Assembly: GCA_002430835.1 (NCBI GenBank)
Contig: DJDA01000132.1
Span: forward strand, 1-64,000
Length of the DNA: 64,000 nt
Source: Brevundimonas sp. UBA5936
GTDB lineage: Bacteria > Pseudomonadota > Alphaproteobacteria > Caulobacterales > Caulobacteraceae
Direction: 5' to 3'
Positions 42,894 to 51,019 of the stretch are shown here, one piece after another. Under the pieces are notes generated by a model, which worked only from the letters and a program-made list of their open reading frames with translations, did no database searches and was not told the origin of the DNA. Made by a program: the position numbers and the translations under genes. How positions within the stretch are numbered: position 1 is the stretch's first letter; every line of letters starts with the position of its first letter.

Positions 42894-43637
42894 ATGAAGC
42901 CGCATCTGCTCGCCGCCGCCGTCGTCGCCGCCTTACTGAGCGCCGCGCCCGCCTTGGCCCAGAACGCCGCCGCGCCCGCCTATCGGGCCGCCGTCGCCGA
43001 CACCCTGCGCCCGGCGGATGAAGTGGCCCGCGACCCCTTGCGTCATCCGGCCGAGATGCTGGCCTTTGCTCAGGTGAAACCGGGCCAGCGCATCGCCGAC
43101 ATCCGTCCCGGTGCCGGTTACTTCAGCCGCCTGTTCTCGCGCGTCGTGGGCGAGGGCGGTCATGTCTACGCCTTCGTGCCGAACCGCACGGCAGAGCGCG
43201 AGAACCCGCGCGCCGACGCCCTGGTCGCCGCCTATCCCAACGTCAGCCGCGTCAACGGCGACCTGGACGCCATGAGCTTCGATCAGCCGCTGGATCTGGT
43301 CTTCATGAGCCAGGAATATCACGACTTCCACATCCCCCGTTTCGGCGTGGACGTGGCCAAGATGAACGCCGACATCTTCAAGGCGCTGAAGCCCGGCGGC
43401 CTCTATGTCGTCATCGACCACCAGGCCGCGCCCGGCGCCGCCAACACCGTGGTCGAAAGCCTGCACCGCATCGAGGGCGCCCAGCTCCGCAAGGAGGTCG
43501 AGGCCGCCGGTTTCGTCTTCGACGGAGAGAGCACAGCCGTCGCCAACTCGGCCGACGACCACAGCCTGAACGTCTTTGACGAGGCGATCCGCGGCAAGAC
43601 GGATCAGTTCGTCTATCGCTTCCGCAAGCCGAACTGA
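42894..43637 (+). CDS. Secreted class I methyltransferase-like protein
   Basis: This 247-aa protein has a clear Sec signal peptide (MKPHLLAAAVVAALLSAAPA, cleavage near LAQ-NAA) followed by a Rossmann methyltransferase-like domain. Motif I reads IADIRPGAGYFSRLFS, where cytoplasmic relatives have a DIGxGxG-type motif; later LDLVFMSQEYHDFH and ALKPGGLYVVIDHQA match motifs IV and V. Similar exported proteins are common in alphaproteobacteria. SAM is not known to be available in the periplasm, so the domain may be non-enzymatic or bind another ligand. AAGGAG precedes the ATG. Confidence 0.85.
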   Translation: MKPHLLAAAVVAALLSAAPALAQNAAAPAYRAAVADTLRPADEVARDPLRHPAEMLAFAQVKPGQRIADIRPGAGYFSRLFSRVVGEGGHVYAFVPNRTAERENPRADALVAAYPNVSRVNGDLDAMSFDQPLDLVFMSQEYHDFHIPRFGVDVAKMNADIFKALKPGGLYVVIDHQAAPGAANTVVESLHRIEGAQLRKEVEAAGFVFDGESTAVANSADDHSLNVFDEAIRGKTDQFVYRFRKPN

Positions 43638-43720
43638 GGCGTCTCGTCTCAAATTGGTGACTGGCGAAGCGGGACGGGCGGCGCTAACCCTCGGCCAAAA
43701 TCCATAAGGGAAACGCACAG

Positions 43721-44620
43721 ATGACTCGCATCGCCTTCATCGGCCTGGGCAACATGGGCGGCGGCATGGCCGCCAATCAGGCCAAGGCCGGGCATGACGT
43801 GGCCGCCTTCGACCTGTCGCCCGCCGCGCTGGAGCGCGCCGCCGAGGCCGGGTGCCGCACCGTCGCCTCGGTCGCCGAGGCCGTGAAGGACGCCGAGGTG
43901 GTCATCACCATGCTGCCCGCAGGTCCGCATGTGCTCGGCGTCTATTCCGACCAGATCATCGGCGTGGCCCCGGCCAGCGCCCTGTTGCTGGACTGCTCGA
44001 CCATCGACGTCGAGACGGCGCGCAAGGTCGCCGGTCTGGCCAAGGAAGCGGGCTACGCCTTCGCCGACGCTCCGGTATCAGGCGGCACGGCGGCCGCCGA
44101 CGCCGGGACGCTGGCCTTCATGGTCGGCTGCGACGAGGCCGACTTCGCCCGCGTCGAACCGGCGCTCGATCCCATGAGCCGCATCACCATCCGCGCCGGC
44201 GACCACGGCGCCGGTCAGGCAGCCAAGATCTGCAACAACATGCTGCTGGGCATCTCGATGATCGGCACGTGCGAGGCCATCGCCCTGGCCGAGAAGCTGG
44301 GTCTGGAGCCGGAACGCTTCTTCGAGATCGCGTCCAAGTCCTCGGGCCAGTGCTGGAGCGTCAGCAACTACTACCCCTGGCCCGGCCCGGTGCCGACCGC
44401 CCCGTCGAACCGCGAATACGAAGGCGGCTTCGCCACCGCCATGATGCTGAAGGATCTGAAACTGGCCCAGGACGCCGCCGCCAAGGCGGGCGCCACGACG
44501 CCGATGGGCGCCCAGGCCGAGGCCCTCTACGCCCTGTTCAACGGCCTCGGCTACGGCGGCAAGGACTTCTCCGCCATGGTCCAGATGCTGCGCGGCCGCA
44601 TCGACACCCTGGCGCAATGA
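43721..44620 (+). CDS. mmsB: 3-hydroxyisobutyrate dehydrogenase
   Basis: This 299-aa beta-hydroxyacid dehydrogenase oxidises 3-hydroxyisobutyrate to methylmalonate semialdehyde in valine breakdown with NAD+. The NAD loop is FIGLGNMGGGMAANQAKAG. The substrate-binding motif is DAPVSGGTAAADAGTLAFMV. The catalytic Lys is in GAGQAAKICNNMLLG, and the C-terminal GKDFSAM is the MmsB-type end. Length matches MmsB rather than tartronate semialdehyde reductases. It overlaps the next small membrane gene by 4 nt. mmsA is not in the window. Confidence 0.92.
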   Translation: MTRIAFIGLGNMGGGMAANQAKAGHDVAAFDLSPAALERAAEAGCRTVASVAEAVKDAEVVITMLPAGPHVLGVYSDQIIGVAPASALLLDCSTIDVETARKVAGLAKEAGYAFADAPVSGGTAAADAGTLAFMVGCDEADFARVEPALDPMSRITIRAGDHGAGQAAKICNNMLLGISMIGTCEAIALAEKLGLEPERFFEIASKSSGQCWSVSNYYPWPGPVPTAPSNREYEGGFATAMMLKDLKLAQDAAAKAGATTPMGAQAEALYALFNGLGYGGKDFSAMVQMLRGRIDTLAQ

Positions 44621-44949
44621 CCGAAGAACCGCCCCTCTACCACGAGGACGTCGTCGGCTATCGCCAGCCGATGGTGACCTCGATCGGGATCATCATGGGC
44701 TTCCTGCTGGCCTTTATGGCCAATTGGGCAGTCAGCGAGGAAGAGGGGCGGGTGCTTCAGGACGCGGTTGACTGGCTGGTCGCAGTCACCATCCTGATTA
44801 GTATTTCGCTGATGGTCGTCACCCTAGCCCGGTTGCTCGACAATCGGGTGCGCGAAGACGTCGGTCGGCGCTACCACACGACCTATCGGCTCTACATCGC
44901 CTCCATGACCGTCGGTCTGGCAGGACTGATCGCCGCCCTGATCATCTAG
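44617..44949 (+). CDS. Small three-helix membrane protein
   Basis: This 110-aa protein has three predicted transmembrane segments: SIGIIMGFLLAFMANWAV, WLVAVTILISISLMVVTLA and YIASMTVGLAGLIAALII. A short acidic N-terminus (EEPPLYHED) precedes them. No family is recognised. It overlaps mmsB by 4 nt (ATGA), so it is translated with it. Its TAG stop shares a CTAG tetramer (44946-44949) with the convergent agmatine deiminase gene. Confidence 0.8.
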   Translation: MTEEPPLYHEDVVGYRQPMVTSIGIIMGFLLAFMANWAVSEEEGRVLQDAVDWLVAVTILISISLMVVTLARLLDNRVREDVGRRYHTTYRLYIASMTVGLAGLIAALII

Positions 44950-46037
44950 GCCGGCTGCTGCTGCGTTGCGCAGTGGATGCCGCCGCCCGATGCGCCGAGA
45001 GCATCGATGTTGAGTTGCACAATTCGTCGTCCCGGATAAAGGGACGCCAGCACGTCGCGCGCCTCGTCATCCGCAGCCTGATCGCCGAACTGGGCGGCGA
45101 TCACGGCCCCGTTGCAGACGTAGTAGTTGACGTAGCTGGACACGAAGTCGTCCGACGTCCCGCGAATGTCGATCGGTTCCGGCAGCCGCACGATCTCCAG
45201 CGGACGCCCGCGCGCGTCCGTGGCCCGCTGGATGATCCCAAGGGTTTCGTGGGCGGCGGCCGACCAGGGGTCGTCAGGGTCCACCTCGTCATCGATCTGG
45301 ATCAGCACCTGTCCCGGCGCCGTGAAGCGGGCCAGGGCGTCGATATGATAGTCGGTGATGTCCTCGCCCTTGATGCCCGGCGCCCAGATCATCTTCGTGG
45401 CGCCGACGGCGGCGCCCAGCCGATCCGCAATTTCATCCGCGCTCAGACCGGGATTGCGGTTGTTGTTCACCCAGCAACTGGCGTGGGCCAGCATGGTCCC
45501 AGCGCCGTCGTGCTCCAGACCGCCCTGTTCGCCGATCACGCCGCTGTCGATCAGCGGCAGGCCCAATCGCGCCGCTACGCGCTCGGCGATCAGGCCGTCG
45601 TTGCGATGGCGCTGCTTGTTGCCCCAACCGTTGAAACGGATGTGGGCGACAGCCAGTTGCCCCGCCGCATCCTTGACGAAGGTCGGGCCGCTGTCGCGGC
45701 ACCACAGGTCGTCGGTTGGAATGTCCCAGAATTCAACCGCACTGCTGAACTTGGCGCGGTTCAGACCGCGCGCGCCGGGCGCCGCCATCATGGCCACAGG
45801 CTCGTACTCGCTGATCGCATTGGCGATAGCCAGGATGTTCGCCTGCACGGCGGCAAGGTCGCGGGCGCCATAGACATCGACGCTGACGGGCCACTGCATC
45901 AGGGTCCGTTGATGTGGGGCGCTTTCCAGAGGCATCTCATAAGCTGGACGCGGAGCGCTGGATGACGGCGCTGCGCAACTCGCCGTTCCGGCCCCGAGTG
46001 CAGCCAGTCCCGTCTGCATCATATGTCGTCTGTTCAT
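44946..46037 (-). CDS. Agmatine deiminase family protein, exported
   Basis: This 363-aa member of the porphyromonas-type peptidylarginine/agmatine deiminase family has the catalytic Cys in GGGIHCATQQQP (Cys356) and substrate residues in WCRDSGP, EQGGLEHDG and KGEDITDYHIDALARF. Cytoplasmic AguA converts agmatine to N-carbamoylputrescine. This one carries MNRRHMMQTGLAALGAGTAS then Cys: a Tat-like twin arginine and a possible lipobox, so it should act outside the cytoplasm. Its start lies 62 nt from a Fur-like box shared with hemA. Confidence 0.87.
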   Translation of the reverse strand: MNRRHMMQTGLAALGAGTASCAAPSSSAPRPAYEMPLESAPHQRTLMQWPVSVDVYGARDLAAVQANILAIANAISEYEPVAMMAAPGARGLNRAKFSSAVEFWDIPTDDLWCRDSGPTFVKDAAGQLAVAHIRFNGWGNKQRHRNDGLIAERVAARLGLPLIDSGVIGEQGGLEHDGAGTMLAHASCWVNNNRNPGLSADEIADRLGAAVGATKMIWAPGIKGEDITDYHIDALARFTAPGQVLIQIDDEVDPDDPWSAAAHETLGIIQRATDARGRPLEIVRLPEPIDIRGTSDDFVSSYVNYYVCNGAVIAAQFGDQAADDEARDVLASLYPGRRIVQLNIDALGASGGGIHCATQQQPA

Positions 46038-46099
46038 GACCTCAGACTACGCCTGGACGCTGGCGCCGCAAAGCGTGGCCGTTGCTGCCGTTGCAAGTC

Positions 46100-46114
46100 T
46101 GAGAATCGTTATCA
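46100..46114. promoter_or_regulatory. Fur-like box between the agmatine deiminase gene and hemA
   Basis: TGAGAATCGTTATCA fits the 7-1-7 Fur palindrome TGATAAT-N-ATTATCA with two mismatches. It lies 62 nt upstream of the agmatine deiminase start and 102 nt upstream of the hemA TTG. Iron control of heme synthesis is plausible; an Irr-type site cannot be excluded. Confidence 0.5.
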
Positions 46115-46215
46115 ATTAAGGGGTTGGGACGTTTTGTCCGGCTCCTGACATGGACAAGACAGGGCGGTGCGCGCAATTAGGCCGCGAAAGCTGCATAAGC
46201 GAAAGAAGCGCCGCC

Positions 46216-47442
46216 TTGTTCGACTATAAGTCCGCCTTTCAGAACTCTGTGGAGCAGGTCCGCAGCGAGGGTCGCTATCGCGTCTTCGCCGATCTGAAGC
46301 GGGTGCGCGGCCAGTTTCCTCGTGCAGTTCGTCGCCGCGAGGACGGCGCCCAGCAGGACGTCGTCGTCTGGTGCTCCAACGACTATCTGGGCATGGGCCA
46401 GCATCCGGTCGTGATCGACGCCATGCAGGCCGAGATCGAACGCACGGGCGCCGGGGCAGGCGGCACGCGCAACATCTCGGGCACCACGCGCTCGGCCGTG
46501 GATCTGGAAGCTGAACTGGCGAGCTGGCACCAGAAGGAAGCGGCCCTGCTGTTCACCTCGGGCTATGTGGCCAATGAGGCGACGCTGTCGACGCTGCAGA
46601 AGATTCTGCCGGGCCTGATCACCTTCTCGGACGCCCTGAACCACGCCTCCATGATCGCTGGCATCCGCAACGGCGGCGGCGAGCGTCACATCTTCCGCCA
46701 CAACGACCTTGAACACCTTGAGGAACTGTTGGCCGCCGCGCCGGCAGATGCGCCCAAGCTGGTCGCCTTCGAGAGCGTCTATTCGATGGACGGCGACATC
46801 GCCGACATCGCCGGCACCATCGCCCTGGCCAAGAAATACGGCGCCCTGACCTATCTGGACGAGGTTCACGCCGTGGGCCTGTACGGCGCGACCGGCGCGG
46901 GCGTGGCCGAGCGTGACGGCGTGCTGGACGGCATCGACATCGTCGAATGCACCATGGGCAAGGCCATCGGCGTCATGGGCGGCTACATCGCCGCCGACGC
47001 CGTGATCGTGGACGCGGTGCGCAGCTGGGCCTCGGGCTTCATCTTCACCACCAGCCTGCCGCCCGCTCTGACCGCCGGGGCTCTGGCATCTGTCCGTCAC
47101 CTGAAGGCGCACCCGGAACTGCGCGACGCCCATCAGGAGCGCGCCGCCACCCTGAAGCGTCGCCTGACCGAGGCGGGCATTCCCGTCCTGCCCAGCGTCA
47201 GCCACATCGTGCCGGTTCACGTCGGCAATCCGGTGCACTGCAAGCTGATCTCGGACATGCTGCTGGAAGAGCACGGCATCTACGTCCAGCCGATCAACTA
47301 TCCGACCGTGCCCAAGGGGACCGAGCGCCTGCGCTTCACCCCCTCGCCGGACCATGACGACGCCATGATCGACAAGCTGGTCGAGGCGATGGACAAGCTC
47401 TGGTCCCACTGTAACGTGGCGCGTCGTCCGGTCGCCGCATGA
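46216..47442 (+). CDS. hemA: 5-aminolevulinate synthase
   Basis: This 408-aa PLP enzyme condenses glycine and succinyl-CoA to 5-aminolevulinate, the first step of heme synthesis in alphaproteobacteria. Motifs seen are CSNDYLGMGQHPVV, GAGAGGTRNISGTT, ESVYSMDGD, YLDEVHAVGLYG, and the PLP Lys249 in TMGKAIGVMGGY. The TTG at 46216 gives the family N-terminus FDYKSAFQ and has GAAAGAAG upstream; an ATG at 46150 would add 22 unmatched residues. It is 4 nt overlapped with the DUF6898 gene. A Fur-like box lies upstream. Confidence 0.95.
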   Translation: MFDYKSAFQNSVEQVRSEGRYRVFADLKRVRGQFPRAVRRREDGAQQDVVVWCSNDYLGMGQHPVVIDAMQAEIERTGAGAGGTRNISGTTRSAVDLEAELASWHQKEAALLFTSGYVANEATLSTLQKILPGLITFSDALNHASMIAGIRNGGGERHIFRHNDLEHLEELLAAAPADAPKLVAFESVYSMDGDIADIAGTIALAKKYGALTYLDEVHAVGLYGATGAGVAERDGVLDGIDIVECTMGKAIGVMGGYIAADAVIVDAVRSWASGFIFTTSLPPALTAGALASVRHLKAHPELRDAHQERAATLKRRLTEAGIPVLPSVSHIVPVHVGNPVHCKLISDMLLEEHGIYVQPINYPTVPKGTERLRFTPSPDHDDAMIDKLVEAMDKLWSHCNVARRPVAA

Positions 47443-47627
47443 CGCGCGACCCCGAACTCGGCGAGGTCATCGTCGAGTTCGTCCGCAACGGAACCTATGT
47501 GAAGTGCTCGGTCGTCCATGTGGCCACGGGCGTCGAGGTCTCGGCCATGGGGCCGGCCCTGGAGCCGCGCGCGGTTGAACGGGTCGCCATCGCCAAGCTG
47601 AAACGCGCCCTGGCGACCCGTCGCTGA
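47439..47627 (+). CDS. DUF6898 small protein
   Basis: This 62-aa protein matches a small alphaproteobacterial family (DUF6898): GEVIVEFVRNGTYVKCSVVH, then ATGVEVSAMGPA and an Arg/Lys-rich end. It is predicted to be a compact beta-sheet protein. The function is unknown. It overlaps hemA by 4 nt (ATGA) and is probably translated from the same mRNA. Confidence 0.8.
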   Translation: MTRDPELGEVIVEFVRNGTYVKCSVVHVATGVEVSAMGPALEPRAVERVAIAKLKRALATRR

Positions 47628-47636
47628 ACTTTGGCG

Positions 47637-48386
47637 TCAGGCGGTCTGACGACGGCGGTGCAGTTTCAGAGCCGCGCCGCCGGCTAGCAGAACGCCCAGC
47701 AGGATCATCGCCCATTCCGACAGGGTCGGCACCGGCGCGGGCGGCGCGGGCGGGGTGAGCGACATGGTGACTGTGCTGGCTTGAGCTTGAGAAGCGCCCT
47801 CGGTCGGGGTGACGGTCGTCTGAATGCAGCCGGCGCCCGGCGTGTTGGTGGGCGCATTGCTGACGGTTCCACGGGCCGTGCATCGGGCGTTGTTGTCGAC
47901 CGAAACCGCAGGGTGGATCGAGGTGAAATAGATCGTCGATACGCGCGTCTGGAGGTCGTTCGACGGCATTATCGAAACACTGTAGGGCGCGCCGTTTGTC
48001 CGGTCGAACTTGAACTCGAAGGCCGTGATGACGCCGCTGGCGTCGGTGCTGACATTGGCGAAGTTGATCACCATTTTGGGATCAGGGATGCCGGCGTTCA
48101 GCAGGGTGTAGGTGTTCTGGCCGTCGCTGAGCTGGAAGTCGTCGATCATATGGCCGACGTCGTCTGTCTGAACGTCAAGGTTGGGGGCCAGCGGGCCGAA
48201 GAAGGTGATTGTCCCGCTCAGGCGCTGGCCCGCGCCATAGGCCTTGCACACCCCCACCGGGCAGGCCGTGGAGTCGGTGATCGCGGTGTAGGGCTCGCTC
48301 TGGACGTAATAGGTGACCGGGGCGGCAGCCGCCTGGGTCGCCATAAGGCTCAACGCCGCCACGGCGTATCCGATCAACTGCTCCAT
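47637..48386 (-). CDS. IPTL-CTERM sorted exported protein
   Basis: This 249-aa secreted protein has an N-terminal signal (LIGYAVAALSLMATQAAAA). The C-terminal sorting signal has three parts: the motif VPTLSEWAMI, a hydrophobic helix LLGVLLAGGAALKL, and basic HRRRQTA. This is the IPTL-CTERM variant of the PEP-CTERM exosortase signals. The body is beta-rich with two Cys pairs (ACPVGVC; ARCTARG...GAGC). The start at 48386 follows AGGGGAAAG; an upstream in-frame start lacks this. No exosortase is in the window. The protein is probably a surface or matrix component. Confidence 0.83.
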   Translation of the reverse strand: MEQLIGYAVAALSLMATQAAAAPVTYYVQSEPYTAITDSTACPVGVCKAYGAGQRLSGTITFFGPLAPNLDVQTDDVGHMIDDFQLSDGQNTYTLLNAGIPDPKMVINFANVSTDASGVITAFEFKFDRTNGAPYSVSIMPSNDLQTRVSTIYFTSIHPAVSVDNNARCTARGTVSNAPTNTPGAGCIQTTVTPTEGASQAQASTVTMSLTPPAPPAPVPTLSEWAMILLGVLLAGGAALKLHRRRQTA

Positions 48387-48563
48387 GGTGCTTTCCCCTG
48401 ATTTGGGCGTCACCTTAAAGCTTGACGTTATTTCGCGCACTCAAATTGTAACATAGGTATCCTGGCGCGCGCGATTGGGACCGGGCCACTAGATGTTGTG
48501 GTGTTCAGCGGCGCGGCCTAGATAGGGGCGCCGTTTTTGCTCCAGCCTTCGGGATGCCCGCCA

Positions 48564-49847
48564 GTGACCGCCTTCACCCACGACGCATACTTCTCCAAGA
48601 GCCTCGCCGACGCCGATCCGGCGATCTTCAAGGGCATCCAGGGCGAGCTTGGCCGCCAGAAGGAGCAGATCGAGCTGATCGCTTCCGAGAACATCGTCTC
48701 GCAGGCGGTGCTGGACGCGCAGGGTTCGGTCCTGACCAACAAATACGCCGAGGGCTATCCGGGCCGTCGCTACTACGGCGGCTGCGAGTTCGTCGACATC
48801 ACGGAAGACCTGGCCCGCGAGCGCGCCAAGGAACTGTTCGGCGCCGCCTTCGTCAACGTCCAGCCCCACTCGGGCGCACAGGCCAACCAGGCGGTCTTCT
48901 TCTCCCTGCTGCAGCCGGGCGACACCTTCTTGGGCATGGACCTGGCCTGCGGCGGGCACCTGACCCACGGCTCGCCCGCCAACCAGTCGGGCAAGTGGTT
49001 CCGCCCTGTCACCTACAAGGTGAACGAAGACGACCATCTGATTGATTATGATCACGTTGCTGAGATGGCCCAGAAGGAGAAGCCCAAGCTGATCCTGGCC
49101 GGCGCCTCGGCCTATAGCCGCCACATCGACTTCAAGCGCTTCCGCGAGATCGCGGATTCGGTCGGCGCCTATCTGATGGTCGACATGGCCCACTATGCGG
49201 GCCTGATCGCGGGCGGCGTCTATCCCGACCCGATCCCGCACGCCCACGTCGTCACCACCACGACGCACAAGACCCTGCGCGGCCCGCGCGGCGGCATGAT
49301 CCTGTCCAACGACCTGGACCTGGGCAAGAAGATCAACTCGGCCGTCTTCCCCGGCCTGCAGGGCGGCCCGCTGGAGCACGTCATCGCCGCCAAGGCCGTG
49401 GCCTTCGGCGAGGCGCTGAAGCCCGAGTTCAAGCTGTATGCCCAACAGGTCGTGAAGAACGCCCAGGCCCTGGCCGCCGTTCTGGTCGATCGCGGTCTGG
49501 CCATCGTTTCGGGCGGCACTGACAGCCACCTGATGCTGGTCGACCTGCGGCCCAAGGGCGTGACCGGCAAGGCCACCGAGCATGAGCTCGAAAAGGCCCT
49601 GATGACCTGTAACAAGAACGGCGTGCCGTTCGACACCGCGCCCTTCACCGTCACCTCGGGCGTCCGCCTGGGCACGCCGGCCGGCACCACGCGCGGCTTC
49701 GGCGAGGAAGAGTTCAAGCAGATCGGCCACTGGATCGCCGACGTCGTCTCCTCGATGAACGGCGGCGATGAAGCCGATCCGGCCGTCGTCGCGGGCGTGG
49801 CGGCCCAGGTGCGCGAACTGACCGCGCGCTTCCCGATCTATCGCTAA
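48564..49847 (+). CDS. glyA: Serine hydroxymethyltransferase
   Basis: This 427-aa PLP enzyme interconverts serine and glycine with tetrahydrofolate. Motifs are ELIASENIVSQAVL, NKYAEGYPGRRYYGGCEFVD, QPHSGAQANQAVFF, the PLP Lys236 in VTTTTHKTLRGPRGG, and TSGVRLGTPAGTTRGFG. The start is taken as GTG 48564 because family similarity begins at FTHDAYF; TTG 48537 is an alternative. It heads a cluster with nrdR 12 nt downstream. It supplies glycine, which the neighbouring hemA product also uses. Confidence 0.96.
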   Translation: MTAFTHDAYFSKSLADADPAIFKGIQGELGRQKEQIELIASENIVSQAVLDAQGSVLTNKYAEGYPGRRYYGGCEFVDITEDLARERAKELFGAAFVNVQPHSGAQANQAVFFSLLQPGDTFLGMDLACGGHLTHGSPANQSGKWFRPVTYKVNEDDHLIDYDHVAEMAQKEKPKLILAGASAYSRHIDFKRFREIADSVGAYLMVDMAHYAGLIAGGVYPDPIPHAHVVTTTTHKTLRGPRGGMILSNDLDLGKKINSAVFPGLQGGPLEHVIAAKAVAFGEALKPEFKLYAQQVVKNAQALAAVLVDRGLAIVSGGTDSHLMLVDLRPKGVTGKATEHELEKALMTCNKNGVPFDTAPFTVTSGVRLGTPAGTTRGFGEEEFKQIGHWIADVVSSMNGGDEADPAVVAGVAAQVRELTARFPIYR

Positions 49848-49859
49848 GAGGCCCATCGG

Positions 49860-50333
49860 ATGAAGTGCCCCTTCTGCGGAAACGCCGACACCCAGGTGAA
49901 AGACAGCCGCCCGTCTGACGACGGCGCGGCCATCCGCCGCCGTCGGTCCTGCCCGCAGTGCAACGGGCGCTTCACCACCTTCGAGCGGGTGCAGCTGCGC
50001 GAACTGGTCATCCTGAAACGGAACGGCCGCCGCACCCCCTTCGACCGCGACAAGCTGGAACGCTCGCTGGGCATCGCCCTGCGTAAACGCCCGGTCCAGC
50101 CCGATCAGGTCGAGCTGCTGGTCAGCCGCATCGTGCGCCAGCTGGAAAGCCTGGGCGAGACCGAGATCCCGTCGCACATCGTCGGCGATTTCATCATGAA
50201 GGCGCTGAAGTCGGTCGATGAGGTCGCCTATGTCCGTTACGCCTCGGTCTATAAGGACTTCCGCCACACCAGCGACTTCGCCAAATTCCTCGGCGACGAG
50301 GGTTTCGACGAGACCAAGTCCGGCCAGGACTGA
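49860..50333 (+). CDS. nrdR: Transcriptional repressor NrdR
   Basis: This 157-aa regulator represses ribonucleotide reductase genes when dATP is high. The N-terminal zinc ribbon has Cys3, Cys6, Cys31 and Cys34 (MKCPFCGN and SCPQCNGRFTTFE). The rest is an ATP-cone domain (VILKRNGRRTPFDRDKLERS). It overlaps the ribD-like gene by 1 nt. The glyA-nrdR-rib-nusB order is a common alphaproteobacterial arrangement. Confidence 0.96.
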   Translation: MKCPFCGNADTQVKDSRPSDDGAAIRRRRSCPQCNGRFTTFERVQLRELVILKRNGRRTPFDRDKLERSLGIALRKRPVQPDQVELLVSRIVRQLESLGETEIPSHIVGDFIMKALKSVDEVAYVRYASVYKDFRHTSDFAKFLGDEGFDETKSGQD

Positions 50334-50959
50334 TGCGCCCGCGCGTCACCCTTAAGCTGGCGACCTCCCTGGACGGCCGCATCGCCACGGCCACGGGCGA
50401 AAGCCAGTGGATCACAGGACCGCAGGCGCGCCTTCAGGGCCACCGCCTGCGCGCGGCGCATGACGCCATTCTGGTCGGCGTCGAGACAGTGCTGGCCGAC
50501 GATCCCGAACTGACCGTGCGCCTTCCTGATCATGCCGGGCCGCATCCCTTGCGTGTCGTCCTCGACAGCCGTTTGCGGACCCCCGCGACGGCCAAGGTCG
50601 CATCCGGCAACACCCTGATCTTCACCACAGCCCAACTCCATCCCATCGGCCAGGCCGAGGTCGTCTCCGTCGCCGCCGATGACGGCCGCCCCGCCGTTTC
50701 CGCCGTCCTTGACGCGCTCGCCGCTCGCAACATCGGCTCCGTCCTGATCGAGGGCGGGGGCCGCGTCGCCGCCTCCTTCATCCAGGCGAGCGCAGTGGAC
50801 GTGATCGAGTGGTTCCGCGCCCCGATCCTGCTGGGCGGGGAGGGCAGGCCCTGCATCGCCTCCCTGGCGCTTGCAAAGCTGGCCGACGCCCCCAAGTTCC
50901 GTCGTCTGGGCGTCGAGCCTGTCGGAGACGATCTGTGGGAACGCTACGCCCGCGACTGA
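50333..50959 (+). CDS. RibD C-terminal reductase domain protein, no deaminase domain
   Basis: This 208-aa protein matches only the C-terminal half of RibD: KLATSLDGRIATATGESQWI, RLRAAHDAILVGVETVLADD and VLIEGGGRVAASFI. That domain uses NADPH to reduce 5-amino-6-ribosylaminouracil phosphate. Ordinary RibD in this operon position is about 360 aa, with an N-terminal zinc deaminase carrying HAE and PCxxxGxTPPC motifs. None is present here, and nrdR ends 1 nt into the start, so there is no room for it. The deaminase must be encoded elsewhere or a non-homologous one is used. Confidence 0.9.
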   Translation: MRPRVTLKLATSLDGRIATATGESQWITGPQARLQGHRLRAAHDAILVGVETVLADDPELTVRLPDHAGPHPLRVVLDSRLRTPATAKVASGNTLIFTTAQLHPIGQAEVVSVAADDGRPAVSAVLDALAARNIGSVLIEGGGRVAASFIQASAVDVIEWFRAPILLGGEGRPCIASLALAKLADAPKFRRLGVEPVGDDLWERYARD

Positions 50960-50975
50960 CGCCTCCTCAGGCGCG

Positions 50976-51019
50976 ATTTCAGACGAATTAGACTAATTAG
51001 ACTCTGTTTTTTTGGGTCC
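50976..51019 (+). promoter_or_regulatory. Leader element of ribE, shared with gor
   Basis: ATTTCAGACGAATTAGACTA continues into ATTAGACT, a T run and GGGTCC. GAC triplets start at 50982, 50991 and 51000, the same exact 9-nt period as in the gor leader (41343-41385). GGTCC (51015-51019) and GGACC (51024-51028) form a hairpin with a GAAG loop that runs into the CGGAG ribosome binding site of ribE. It is not a recognisable FMN riboswitch. Confidence 0.55.
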
